Below, piece by piece: positions 20,100-31,616 of a stretch of 64,000 nt of DNA. Position 1 is the first letter of the stretch; the number at the start of each line of letters is the position of its first letter. The stretch lies in the NCBI GenBank assembly GCA_022559985.1, contig JAFJTR010000007.1, positions 496,001 to 560,000 of the forward strand. Reading direction: 5' to 3'. A model generated the notes under the pieces. It had not been told where the DNA came from, did no database searches, and saw only the letters and a list, made by a program, of their open reading frames with translations. The position numbers and the translations under genes were made by a program. The DNA is from Parastagonospora avenae f. sp. tritici 18332-5. Its lineage: Eukaryota > Ascomycota > Dothideomycetes > Pleosporales > Phaeosphaeriaceae.

Positions 20100-22003
20100 G
20101 ATTGTTTGCAAAAGGGTCAGCCTCGTGCTTTGTGTTGAAACTAGTAGGAGTAGAATATGAGATGATATTCAGAAAGATTCAGAGGTCGCTCTATGTGAGC
20201 AGCCGAGCTTTTAAATTGGCTCGTGGAACAAAGGAGGTCTATGTAAAACATCAAACTGAAGGTGTTTGGAATGAAGGTTCTGGAAACCAACACTTTGTCG
20301 GGGTGCGTTGGCGACGGAAGATCTCACAAGTTACGGCTCTGCGGATATTCTCGGTAGAAGTTGAACTGTAGGGCTTAGGTATGTGGTGGTGCTACGCCGC
20401 AGACCACGTGTGAAAGCGGGCTGCAAGCGCCAAAGGTGCAGCCAAACGGTGCTCAACACCCGACGCCTGCCTCTCACATGGATTGCTCAAAAAGTCAGAT
20501 GTAGCTACCATAATACAGCCTGACTAAGACATTGATCTACGAAATCAAGGCGACTACAAAATTAATCTGCGAATAGCTTTAGGAGTTTCTAAGATTGTTG
20601 AGCGTATGTGCCACGCCCTGGGGCGTTGGACTGCAATTTCGGTGATGTGAGAAATATCAAAGAGTTCCTCTATGATGCTCTACCTATAGCCCCATGTATG
20701 ACTCTTCCTCGAGTACCTCCCAGATGGGAGAAAAGCCCGATGAAAAGATGGTAAACTTCGTGAACGACACTGACTCGAGTGTAAGGCCAAGGCATTGCTC
20801 GTAAGTGGACCAGCCACCCCGATAATAACCCAGCGGGGGCAATACTGCCGTCCGCCCTTCGTATGTGCTGGATTGGACGCGCATGCCGGCATGCGCGTTA
20901 CAATGTGCAAAGCCCAAGGAGCCAGCTCCTACAGGCTCCCGGCAGGAGACAAAGCTGCCAGCGCTAAAGAGCGAAGAACATGTTTGATTCCACGACAGAA
21001 CTCGAGCGGTGATGGTAGGTGGACAGGCCAGCTGAACACACAGACATCACCAGCAGGATCCAGTGTGCTTTGTATGCGCACCTTCTTCTCCCGCTCCTTC
21101 CAAATGCGCAAGTTTACCGGATATGACTTGCATATCGGCTCTTGCGCACACAATGCTCAATCTGACTGAGCGATTGCAACCGAGGTGGAGCAGGTAGCAG
21201 CATAGCTAACGACCTACTCCTTCCTGCGGCATGGGCGTTGTCTTGGAGTTTTGGTTGAATTTGACGTGAGCCAGAGGTTGATGATTGCGCTGCAGGGTGA
21301 ATGACTGCAAGGAGTGGGCAATAAATAGGATGGCGTGGTGCGCACGAGCGATTTTCGTTGCAGTTGTTGGAGTCGATATCGAGCGCCTTTCAGCTCTGGT
21401 TGTCGTGGTGCTGAGGGATGCGAGATTGAGGGTTGTGAGATTGGAGTTTACGTTGGTGATGTTGTGGAATCTGATCGGAGTAGAGTGTACTGTACAAATG
21501 CAGAAAGGTGTATATTCTGGGTCGAATTGGGGGAAGTGAGGGAGAGAAAAGTGCAGGCGGCTGGACTATATACCCGTATGGGGTCCGGAAGCTCAGACAC
21601 TGCGCTAAGGTGTGGCTCGAGCTCGTGCTGTAGTAAAAGTGAGGGTGAGAGGGAAATCCATAGGTGCTGCAATTTATCAACCACCGAACGAAGGAGACAT
21701 TTGAAGTGAGCAGGGCATCCTGTAGCCTGGATCTATACAAAGTGCTACCTAATTTTACATGTGACAGAAATACCCTGTGCACAGCTTCAGAATATTAGAC
21801 AGGCTGCCAGTCTTTGCTCCCTGGGCGCCCTCCGTCGTGGGTGAAGATCTGCAGTAGGCATTGGAACGTGCACTTCACGCATGAGATCTGCTCCCGCTCC
21901 TGCGGCAGACGTGGCAAGATCATCTCGGGTGTATGGACGCAGCATTCGTTGTAATGATCATTATTATTTGCTACATTTCAATGTGTCTATTCAACAGGTT
22001 CCC
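20100..22003. other. Gene-poor region
   Basis: About 1.9 kb without a supported gene; overlapping short frames occur on both strands but none shows motifs or consistent codon use. The left end is the promoter of the secreted protein gene. The only structured element I see is the palindrome at 20877-20898. Confidence 0.4.
20877..20898. repeat. Perfect 22-bp palindrome
   Basis: The half-site acgcgcatgcc is followed directly by its exact reverse complement, with no spacer. It is GC-rich and stands alone in a region without genes. It could be a dimeric protein-binding site or a cruciform-forming sequence; no function can be assigned from sequence. Confidence 0.85.
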
Positions 22004-22693
22004 CTAAACCTTCAAGACCTTCGCGATCGCCTCTCCGACTCCCTCAGCTGACGCTGGGTTCTGACCTGTGATTAAATTCCCAACAACGACAACCTTCTCT
22101 CCCCAAGGCTCAGAAGCCTTGACAAACTTTCCTCCGCTCGCCTTGTTCAAGGCATCCTCAGGCAAGAACGGTACGACCTTGGACAGACCGACCTGCTCTT
22201 CTTCCGCGTTGGTGAAGGCAGTGACCTCCTTGCCAGCGACAAGAAGGCTTCCATCACTCAGCTTGACATCGTACAGGACAGCAGGTGCGTGGCACACTGC
22301 CGAAACAACCTTGCCAGCCTCCCAGAACTCCTTAATCAATTGCTGAGAAGTTGGGTTGTCCGCAAGGTCGAACATGGGTCCGTGACCGCCAACGTAGAAG
22401 ATGGCGTCGAAGTCTTTGGCTTTTCCAGAGAAGTCGCTCAGCTTCTGGGTGTTTTTCCAGACTTGCTCGTCGTTCTTGAGGAAGTTGACGGAGACATCGT
22501 CTTTTGCTGCTTCGACGGATGCGGGGTCTAGGGGAGCTTCACCGCCCTTCGGTGATGCGACCGTGATGTTTACTTTGTTGCGGAGGACATGGTAGGGATG
22601 AGCAAGTTCTGGAAGGTACCAGCCGGTGGGTTTTCCGGTGTCGCCCAGCTTGTTGTGGGATGTGAGCACGAAGAGGACTGATGGCTTGGACAT
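22004..22693 (-). CDS. DJ-1/PfpI superfamily protein, Hsp31-like (glyoxalase III class)
   Basis: Single exon, 229 residues, the usual length of fungal Hsp31-like proteins. The predicted catalytic set is visible: Glu29 in GWYLPELAHPY, Cys134-His135 in SAVCHAPAVL at the nucleophile elbow, and the glycine loop YVGGHGPMFDL (100-110). Members of this class convert methylglyoxal to lactate without glutathione and act in stress resistance and protein quality control in the cytosol. The ATG at 22691-22693 starts MSKPSVLFVLTSHNKLG, typical of the family N-terminus. A TATATA element lies about 110 bp upstream. Confidence 0.92.
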   Translation of the reverse strand: MSKPSVLFVLTSHNKLGDTGKPTGWYLPELAHPYHVLRNKVNITVASPKGGEAPLDPASVEAAKDDVSVNFLKNDEQVWKNTQKLSDFSGKAKDFDAIFYVGGHGPMFDLADNPTSQQLIKEFWEAGKVVSAVCHAPAVLYDVKLSDGSLLVAGKEVTAFTNAEEEQVGLSKVVPFLPEDALNKASGGKFVKASEPWGEKVVVVGNLITGQNPASAEGVGEAIAKVLKV

Positions 22694-25403
22694 TGTGTGA
22701 GGTTGTCGTGAATTGATTGATGGTAGAGTGTTGTGATGTGGTGGGAATAGTTGATGGTGGCGTGTTGTGAATAGAGGCTTTCAATGTCCTTGCATCAATT
22801 AAAGTCTATATAAGCTTCTTTATTTTACTCACGCTCCATCTTTCATACATACGTACGTATGGAGTTATGACGCCATGAGGGGTAGGGGTAAAGATGGGTA
22901 CCGTTGGTGGTAAGGCCCGAATATGCGGGGCTGACATCGACTGGCCGAGATGCGCCGGACTTTCGCTAGTATCGATGCGTACTTCACAAGACATGACATC
23001 GCCATTGGAAGCCCCTAGAAGTCTTTTTTCTTACCAAGACGACTATTTCTGAGTCAGCAACTATATCTAAGTAATTCTCGCAGCGATCATGGACTTTCGT
23101 GGAAACCGAACTTTGTCGGGCCCATTACTACGACTGACGTAATGTCCATCTCTTCTCCCACTGGCAAACCACTTTGACTTTCTCAAAATCGTCATCGAGA
23201 GTCGAGACCGAGCACCTACATTTGTGAACTGGCATACTGTGCACGTTCCTACGACGGTTGCAAACATGAAGTCAAGCATCCCCTCCGGACACCTATGGAC
23301 CGAGATGCTTCAAGTCTGGATCAAGGGAAAGGCTGATGCGGCAAAATATTCAAATGTAAATACGTTTCTCTGTGGTCCGTCCACAAGTTTGGAGATGATG
23401 CTATGCACAGAGTCCCTGCAATAACGGCAACTTGAGACGACAAAATTCCACCTTCTCGAAGAGCCTGGAGTCAAAGCCGTCGATGAGGGCGGCACAAACG
23501 CGAGATTTGAATAAGCATTCGTAATGCAGAGGAAAAGCGCACCTGACCAGACGCAAATCAGCTGGTGTGTAATAACATCAACATCCAGCGTCTCTGAGAT
23601 GCGCGACAAATGTTAACAGGAGGAGAACATCTTGACATCGACAGTTTCGGGCATCAGGAATTCCGGTATCCGTTAACGTGAAGTAGCACAGTTGGCACCT
23701 ATCTCGTCGACAATGTCAGCTTGCGAGAATTAGACAGCTATTGACAGACGACGTCGAACCTCACTACGCTGTTGCAGTGCACATCGTTAAGAGTAGGCCA
23801 GGTCGGATCGTTGAATGTTCTTTTCTAGACATGCCATTCACGAGGTAAAGCATTAACATGGATCCCTAATCTGACTCAGCTAGAAGTCGCCAACGACCCA
23901 AGCGCAAGGCACGTCGCCATGTCGGCATCTGCGAGTAAGCTGCTGCGAGATGAAGCGACGGCATCGCTGAAATTGATGTGCTGGACGTATACATCAAACT
24001 ACCAGTATCTGTAAGTGAATCAAGTTGACCATTGTAGGCAGCCGGCTCTCCGCTGTAGTGTACGCCGTAAACCATATCTCTTTCAATTATGCGCTTGATC
24101 GGTACAAATGCGTTGTCGAATGCATACATCAAGGAAGATGCATTGAATGATTAGCAAACCTGCACCCCCATGCACATAAGCAGTGTCTGAAATCTCCAAA
24201 GCTAAGGACTTCTTAATGCCAACACTAAGCTATCTGTCTTCAAGCCGATTTTAGCACTTCTCTGTGCATTCAGAAACTACCGAACCTATCCAGGCTCACA
24301 AACAAGATGACAACTGCTTTCTAATAGTACCTCAAGTATAAACAGACTACCCCTCCCATTCCACACAGCCCGCAAAAGCAACATCATCCTGCATGTCAGA
24401 ATTGCAAAACCACAATGTCCGATTGGAAGTCTCACACGCAACGTATGTTCTAGCGCCCTTCCAGGAGAATTACCCAACAATGACGTCCCAGCATTTCCCA
24501 CCACAAAAGACGCATGTCAGACTTTAGTCACTCACCACACATCACCGCCTTTCCTCCCAAACCCAACCTACCGGTACTCGTAAACTGGAACGAGCCAGAG
24601 AAAAAGAAACACGCCACATTTACCACCTGTATGTCTGACAGCGCAGAGCACACACGTGCGTCCACAGAAATCATCCCACCCGGAAAAAGCAATATCACGG
24701 GGGAAAATCATGCCCACCGCAGCCACCCTGCGTAAATCCATTAGTCCGCCGGAACGAGCATCCCTCCTATCAATACACTTCCACGCCTCGCACAGCATCA
24801 CCGAACACGACCCTTCATAGTCGCGCCCACGCGTCCCCCTCCTCGGCAAAACATCCACAGGCCATGGCGAATGCGTCGAGTATTTCGCGCTCGTGACGGG
24901 CGTGCTGGAGATGGCGCTGGCGGAGGATGCATTAGACAACACATCATTCATCGTGGATGCGGAAACGGCGATGGTGAGTGTTGTGGGCAGGGGGCGGTTT
25001 ATGACGGGGAAGGGGTGGGATGAGACGTTTATATATCGGTTTAGGGGGGAAGGGGGGGGGGGGGGGGGGGTGTTTGGAGATTTGAGCGGATCCGTTGAGT
25101 GCGTGGGAGGCGGTTGGAGGGAGCACGAGATGGTCTGCTGCAAAGGAGTGAGAAATCATGATTAAATATTGTTTGATGTTGTGATGAATTTGTGGTGATC
25201 TGTGTCTGATCTGAAAGAAAGGTGCAGACTAGATCGTGGGCGCCTAAATAAGCGCAAGTAGTCCTGCTACAGTGGTATCGAAATATGCATCCCGTATAAA
25301 CGCCAGTGGTATCCTCGCTATGCCATAATCCAAAGTGCTCGCCGTCATAATAATCGTCCAATAATACAAAGTTGTTGTCGTAGTCCTCCCATCTATTTTA
25401 TCT
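22694..25403. other. Long gene-poor region with low-complexity tracts
   Basis: About 2.7 kb in which no gene can be supported. It starts with the promoter of the Hsp31-like gene, including TATATAAG near 22808 and a 14-bp palindrome (catacgtacgtatg, 22848-22861). The frames at 23067-23609, 23866-24132 and 24568-25143 have no recognisable domain, and the last is partly generated by the poly-G tract. It could hold decayed genes or non-coding RNA, but the sequence gives no direct sign. Confidence 0.35.
25052..25070 (+). repeat. Homopolymer of 19 G
   Basis: An uninterrupted run of 19 guanines preceded by another G6 tract (about 25043-25049), in a non-coding region. The true length is uncertain because such runs are error-prone in sequencing. 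Confidence 0.85.
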
Positions 25404-26586
25404 TCAGTCCACGGCCGTGAACAAACACACCTGCCTTGCCATCTGGCTGGCGAGAAGCAGCTCTCTGAACACCTGGTCCATGCCGCCCTTGAAGTGAATC
25501 GTGTAGCTGTCGAGCTTGCCCTGCTTCTTCTTCTCTCCCCAGACGAGCTTCGTCATTGGTCTCGCGTCGTCGACTCGTTTGCCTGTCCGGCTGCCTGGCT
25601 TCGCCCAGTCCTTCTGGTACTCGTATAGTGTCTCTGGCATAGTGTCGTCATTTGGGTCTCCCGCCTTCCATACAAATCGCCGACCGCCGTAAGTGAAGCG
25701 TCGTGGCGACCACGGGATCTTATGTTGCCGGTCTGGGTATTCTTTGACTGGCTGTGAGAATGGTCCTCGCAAGTGGATACACCGTGACTTGTAGGCGGCG
25801 TCCTTGGAGGAGTCGGTTGTGATGCGCTTCTTGTCGATTCCGGAGAACAGGATTGAGATGCAAGGGTTTGGGTACTCGGCAACTCGGAAGAAGTCTGCGG
25901 CGTTTACCTGCGTGTCTCCTCGGTGTGACGTCTCTAGCATGTAGAGAGCGTACTTGTCCGAGTACTCGCGCGCTGTGTAGATGTACTTGCGCTGCCCGGA
26001 AGAGCCGGTCCATTCTCGTGTGCGGTGGAGGTGGTATGTGGTGGTGGGCTGGTTTGGGTCGAGCAGAGAGTGGTAAGGGATGTCGGGCGAGGGAAGCTCG
26101 TCGTAGAGGGGCGTGTAAGAGATGGGTGAGTACGAGGCTTGCCATGTCAGGAGGTTTTGTACCTGAGAATATTAGTCTATGTGTGGCACAGAGATGAAGA
26201 GTGGCACATACTGCTGAAAGGCTCTCGCTCTCCTCGTCGAGGTCCCCATTCGCTCCCCACTGGTTGGGTGCTGGCACGAAGATGCACTCGTTGCCGTACT
26301 CGTCGATCTGGTCACTTCCGCTCTCAAGGTGGGGCCGTAGAGCTCGTTGCCGCTCCCTGTGGATGCTGATCTGTGTTTTGATGATGCGCAGCTGCTCGTC
26401 CAGGTTCTCGTCGGGCGATACGCTGGCGAGCGACTGTTCGATCTGGTGCTCCAGGGCCAAGGCGGCAGCCTTGTGTTGCTGGTAAGACGCGTCGTAGAGC
26501 CAGGCATGCTCCGACTCGAAGGCTGAGCTCCGCATCATCTCGAGATGCTCGCGGGAGTGGAGCTGTGTGCTGGCCATGCCGGGCAT
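25404..26586 (-). CDS. Unknown protein with N-terminal coiled coil
   Basis: Two exons (26212-26586 and 25404-26162) with a 49-bp phase-0 intron (GTATGT donor, CTCAG acceptor) give 377 residues. The join reads SESLSAVQNLLTWQAS. Residues about 35-95 are rich in Gln, Glu and Leu and look helical (QQHKAAALALEHQIEQSLAS). The C-terminal two thirds contain motifs such as TREWTGSSGQRKYIYTAREY, PWSPRRFTYGGRRFVWKAG and KLDSYTIHFKGGMDQVFREL, with many aromatics and basic residues, and resemble a beta-rich fungal domain I cannot name. The antisense frames opposite exon 2 are shadows. Confidence 0.75.
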
Positions 26587-28563
26587 TTGTCGCGTGTTTG
26601 CTATGTGTTCAAGTGGGGGTGGGTGCCGTGGTTGCTGAGCGAGTGCTGGAGATGGGCGGCCAGAGTCCTTCGCAGAGGAAGCAAGCGGGGTGACGGGACG
26701 GGGACGGAGGAATATGCATGGGTGAGGCAGAAGGGCGGGCAGGCTGATATGTCAGGCAGCGGCAGGGCCGTGTTGTAGCAGCTGACGATGAACCATACCC
26801 CAGTGGGGGCACGGGCGGTTCCTGCGGTGTGGGAGCGCGGCGGCCCTGTCGTCGACTACGCCGGGAACGGCCATGGACAATCAATTTGGCCTACACCGGT
26901 GGACTGAGCTAGGCGCATGTGGCTAACGGCTGCATCGGACAAGGCGATTGCAGCGACCCGTCGCATGTCTGGAACAGGACACCGAGTCGCGAGATGAAGC
27001 GCATTGCTTTTGCATCTGTGTGAGGGAAATTGTGGGCAGGGCTGGCCGAGCCCTCCTCTCACTCCACCTCTGCAGTCTCGCTGACTGAGTAGGTAGCCCG
27101 AACCTTCAGTGTTGGTGTGGCCCCGGCTGGGCGCAGCGACACCAATGTGATGCAGCGATGCAATGCAGCTTCACCCATCACGGCCCCCAAACTGAACTGC
27201 ATCTCCACCCGGAGACCGAGCGCTAGCGTTCAACCCACCAACTGCCCCAGGACCCTTGCGTGGAAACCACCCAAGGGCTTCGAGAAGCTCTTGAGCCTGC
27301 CCGTTGCGCGCATAGCGCAATTTGTTTCCTCAGCCAAGCGACAGCACATGCAGGAGCGTGACGCCTCTCTGCCTGTCATCCGCCGCTGGTCGTGATGATA
27401 CTTCACTCCATCATGCGCAGACACAGTCAGCACTTGCGCCGGCAGATTCCTCCACTATTCGCTCCGCCGGCACCTACCTATCCGCTTCGTGTGCGCCGGA
27501 GCAAGGAGGATGACGCATGGCCCGCCCATTCCACTGGCACTCACGTTGTCTGCGAGGGATTCCTCGACCTGGCGGTGTGAGGTATTCGGCGGAATGTGTA
27601 GGGCTGATGACGACCGCTCGCTAGTCGGGTAGATCTAGATGGGCTAACTAACGGGAGCCAGTCGGCCGGCGTTCGTGTTGACGAACAACTGGGAGGCATG
27701 TCAATACTCGCCCATGCGCTCATGCCACCACACTATCAGGTACAAGCAGCACAACCAGTCAGCTTAACGCCACGGAACCCGATACACTTTGTCCACCGTC
27801 ATTGCGCAATCTTGGCCAACCGACGGCGACATCATTGAAGCTCGGATCGAAAGTCTCCACAGGCTGCGGCTCCTTTAAACTCTCCTAATGCACGACTGGC
27901 ACATAGTTGAGAAATTATCGACAAGTGTGCTGCCAATTGGCTTCTCCATCACGCCGCACTCTATGGCGCTCGGTCTTGGGACACAGTCAGCCTCCTTCCC
28001 AAGCGTGCATCCTGGACACATTAGCCCTTATTTGCTCTTGTAAGAGTACACTGCCCATCCTGGAAGACATCCAATCCGATCGCTCGGAAGGGGCATCGGC
28101 CCAATCATAGACAGTGGTTTCACGCGTCCGCTGGGGAGCCACGCGCAACGTTCCTGCGCCTCGCGCCGTCTTGTGTAATGTTTGTGACCGTGATGCCTCC
28201 TAGGCCATTCTCATGCAGCCTCCAGGGACACTTCGCAAGTCTGCCTCACACTGACTCGACTCGGCTGTTGGCAACCCGGGGAGGAGCTCACTACCCTTTT
28301 GTTAAACACCAACAAAGCCTCCCGGATTACCGCGACGTTGAGCCACGGCATGCCTTACCGACTGCCTCCAAGCGCCAAACACCTCGCCGAACTGTGGCAG
28401 GTGGCCTCACCGCTTGGGTGTCACACAACGCTTGCACTACATCGCATGCAACGACGATCAGGCTTCGCTGTCAAACTGCAATGCAAGGTACGGGTGTACA
28501 TTTCGGTTCCGATGGATAGGTAAACAATACTTTTCAACATTGTCCACCCCTTTACACATGGAC
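26587..28563. other. Intergenic region of about 2 kb
   Basis: No gene was recognised on either strand. It contains the promoter of the 377-residue protein gene on the left; short frames around 27117-27513 and 28178-28519 overlap in several frames and lack motifs. Confidence 0.35.
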
Positions 28564-29106
28564 TCAAAACAACGGATCGTCCTGCGATATTGGCTTCAAG
28601 TTACCCTTGCCTTTGAAAACCTCCAGAATAGTCCCCTGCTCGCTCAACATGAACCTACTAGCCTGATTCCCAATGTCTGCCAGCTTTCTCCACCTCTCGA
28701 GATCCTCCTTGTTCCTCTTGTCTCCATGTGCCTGTTTATTCTCCTTCCAATGTCCCTCGGAGAACGCGATCATGCTTGTCATCTTCTTCTCTTTTATGTC
28801 GTACACGACTGAAATGACGCTGCCGGTCTCCTCGAGCCAATTGACCTGCCAAAGCTCACCAGGGCGGATACATTGGTAGGTTGCTCGTTGGTAGTTTTGT
28901 CGACCAGCCATGGGGCCCCCGTGAATTGCGTACATCACAACGGTGTCGGAGACGAACCACATCTCGTACCGCCATTTTTCTGGATTGCCGTCCCGATCTT
29001 GCGCATCGTAGTCGTATACCAGATGGGTATCGCGGATATCCTCATCGAATGATTTGTGAAGTGGCGTATTGGTCAAGAAGTCGGGCAATGTGTCACCGGG
29101 CGCCAT
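28564..29106 (-). CDS. Phenolic acid decarboxylase
   Basis: Single exon, 180 residues from the ATG at 29104-29106 (MAPGDTLPDF); an in-frame ATG 18 codons further upstream lacks conservation-like sequence and is not used. The family decarboxylates p-coumaric, ferulic and caffeic acids to vinyl phenols without a cofactor. Residues corresponding to the known catalytic set are visible: Tyr31 and Tyr33 in LVYDYD, Tyr47 in KWRYEMW, Arg69 in GPMAGRQ and Glu92 in NWLEETGS. The C-terminal extension with WRKLADIGNQASRFMLSEQG is typical of fungal members. It fits detoxification of plant hydroxycinnamic acids. Confidence 0.88.
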   Translation of the reverse strand: MAPGDTLPDFLTNTPLHKSFDEDIRDTHLVYDYDAQDRDGNPEKWRYEMWFVSDTVVMYAIHGGPMAGRQNYQRATYQCIRPGELWQVNWLEETGSVISVVYDIKEKKMTSMIAFSEGHWKENKQAHGDKRNKEDLERWRKLADIGNQASRFMLSEQGTILEVFKGKGNLKPISQDDPLF

Positions 29107-30182
29107 GATGTTGTAAGTTGAGTGGTAGTTCTGGAGAATTAGTAGGTATGGGCGAAACACGGCTTTATACCCATCTGGGGGACGTGGATGAGATCGGATC
29201 TCATCTGCATCTGCGCGTCGGGACGGCAGTACCCAGATCCATCATGCGGAGACACTTTCGTCGGTTCTGAAAGTCGGTAGACTGGAATACGACCGACATG
29301 GCGCCTTCTGTAAAATGAAGCTACAGACTGTCTCTAGTCTGCTTCGTACGAGCTACGGCTGAGAGATTCGGTAGATCTGATAGGGAGCCCTCGTGTCAGT
29401 GACGTGTATGGACAATTCGGGTAAAGTATCCCATTTCGCAATAGCGCAAGTCCTCAGGTACTCCAATACTGGCTCAAAAGTCAGGTTACCCATGGTCGAT
29501 GTTGAACAATCCGCAGGTGGTGGATGGGCAACCGAATGTGGCTAGCGCCCCACTAATGCTTTTCGAAGACCTTGAACTTTTCTGTCGCTTTTCAAACCTC
29601 AAACTACGAACACGCGCAACGCGCACCAGATATGATCGCAGCCGCACGTTCTCGCTCAGGGTTCAGTCGGCCCTTGTAACAAATGCCTTAGTCTCAGTCA
29701 CTAACAAACAGGACTTTTCGAGCGCTGCCACGCGCGCAGGTACGTCTGAACTTTTCTTTCTTCACCAATCACGCTACATGATGACATGTCTATCGACCAT
29801 TACATACTTTAGGAAGAGCCGGAAAAGGTATGGCTAGCATCGACATATGTTACGCCGTCGCTGCTTATAAACTTGGTCTCTGAGAAGCGGAAATTTCACT
29901 CAATGCATTGCAAGCTTTGCATGGACAAGATGCTAACGATCGAGAAATAGATTAGTCACAGCTGCTACCGATGCGCGATAAATTGCGATGATGCGAGCGC
30001 CCTCTGTGCGCGACGACGCTCCAGTCGATGATACAAGATCGGGCTGGCAACACGGCATCACGATGCACGCCCATGTGCAGCACGTGCAGCACGTCGAGCT
30101 CTGTACAAGCATACATATGCAGGCAGATAGTCAATAATATTCAATACAACGTTGAGGCATATACTACAATATATAAATCGCA
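29107..30182. other. Intergenic region
   Basis: About 1.1 kb, with the promoter of the phenolic acid decarboxylase gene at its left end and the 3' flank of the Ada-like gene at its right. A short direct repeat (gcagcacgt twice, near 30076-30093) is present. No gene was recognised. Confidence 0.35.
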
Positions 30183-31007
30183 TCAGAACAAAGCACTATC
30201 GTATCGCAAGAAGGCATCTATATCCAGTTCAAGTGCCGATGTGAGGGGCATTTTCTCCATCGTGGGCCACAATGTCGAAGGCGCTGATGCATCCTGGAGA
30301 GCGTTGGCGAAGTGGTCGTCTCCCAAGACATCTCCTACAGCTGGTTCATAACCCGAAGTCCACAGCTCATACATGATGCTCGTATCGATTGCGTTGCCAT
30401 GACCCATTGAAACCGGCTCGCACGCGCCAGTCACCAGATTGTATCCGAGCGTCGCGCCTGCGTCGGTGTCAAAGTCGACAAGCTCACTGAAGTTATTGAA
30501 GTCGAACGAGTCCCAATCGGCAGCCTCATGATCCACCACATCTGCTAGGCTCGCAGTCATAGCCGGAGTCGTTGTCAGACTACTCTGCGGCGTCATCCTC
30601 GCCTTCGCCCACTCCTTCGGCGTCACACCCATCTTATCCTTGAAAATCTTATGAAAATACCGGGGCGTCAATTCCACATTCTTCGCAAGATCCTGCAGCC
30701 TCAATGCCTTAGGGTCTTCATCCCTGACCGCCTCAATAATGAGGGCACACGCTTTCGCGACAGCTAGTTCCTGCGGGTCCTCGGCAACTGTGTTGGGTTT
30801 GCACCTCTTGCAGGCTCGGAAGCCATCTGATTCTGCTTCCAAGTACGTCTTGTAGAAGCCGACGTTTGCGCGCCGGGCTAGGCGGGCAGGACATGTAGGG
30901 CGGCAATAGATGTTTGTTGATCGGACTGAGTAGACGAAGTGGCCGTTGGCTGACGCATCTCGGATTGTGAGTGCGCGCCAGCGGGTTGCGTCGGTGGTGT
31001 ATGCCAT
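30183..31007 (-). CDS. Ada-type zinc-binding domain plus AraC-type helix-turn-helix protein
   Basis: Single exon, 274 residues from the ATG at 31005-31007 (MAYTTDATRW); an upstream in-frame ATG would add 16 poorly structured residues. The N-terminal Ada metal-binding domain has four cysteines at 35, 39, 66 and 69 (IYCRPTCPAR and ACKRCKP). An AraC-like helix-turn-helix follows at about 95-137 (LRLQDLAKNVELTPRYFHKI, FKDKMGVTPKEWAKARM). In bacterial Ada the first Cys accepts methyl groups from DNA phosphotriesters and turns the protein into an activator. The O6-methylguanine methyltransferase domain is absent; the rest is acidic and resembles an activation region. Fungal copies of this architecture are known and probably of bacterial ancestry; the regulatory role is inferred. 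Confidence 0.85.
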   Translation of the reverse strand: MAYTTDATRWRALTIRDASANGHFVYSVRSTNIYCRPTCPARLARRANVGFYKTYLEAESDGFRACKRCKPNTVAEDPQELAVAKACALIIEAVRDEDPKALRLQDLAKNVELTPRYFHKIFKDKMGVTPKEWAKARMTPQSSLTTTPAMTASLADVVDHEAADWDSFDFNNFSELVDFDTDAGATLGYNLVTGACEPVSMGHGNAIDTSIMYELWTSGYEPAVGDVLGDDHFANALQDASAPSTLWPTMEKMPLTSALELDIDAFLRYDSALF

Positions 31008-31616
31008 GGTGTTTGAAGTGACTTTTGTAACTCTAGTTCGATACTGCTGTATCAAGCGGAATCGAAGAATCGATCCTTGCTTTGCGCTGCGTTGAGATGG
31101 TCTGGTGGACTAATTGTGGTCTGCAAAGTAACACCTGCGACAACCGCTTCCGACGACTTTCTGGGTTATCAAATGTGTAAGAAAGTCCTGCAATTACGAC
31201 AAGACTGCTAGAGGTAACGTCTGATTATATATACGAACTCATCGACACAGCCGAACGTGTTTCGTCAGTCTAAAGGCTGGTTCAGCTCTGATTGGTCACA
31301 TTGGAAGCAGCTTCCCAGGTACGCCTAACGTCTTACACACGCGCACGACGATGATACTACATCACTGCATAGATGCGTTATCAAACGTACCTGAAGTAGT
31401 CTCGCCTCAGAGAAGTGCTCTGAGACTTTGGGTTCCGTCACATGAAGACGTGACTGCGACGCGATGGCTCTTTCCCTTCAATGAGCCCAACGGAAATGGA
31501 GAGGGAAGGCACGATGGAGCCACCCACTATGTGATGCAGTGAAACATCATGGATCTCACTTGCTTTACTCCTTCATACCTTCAACCTACGGTATGCAATC
31601 GTGTTCCATCTAAGCA
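31008..31616. promoter_or_regulatory. Shared 5' region of the Ada-like gene and the MutL-like gene
   Basis: Divergent arrangement, 609 bp between start codons. A TATATATAC-like element lies near 31227. No exon was recognised. Confidence 0.4.

Noticed and set aside
24568..25143. Minus-strand frame of 191 codons with a poly-Pro stretch
   Set aside because: The poly-Pro stretch comes from the G19 tract; the rest has no domain and overlaps an equally open plus-strand frame.
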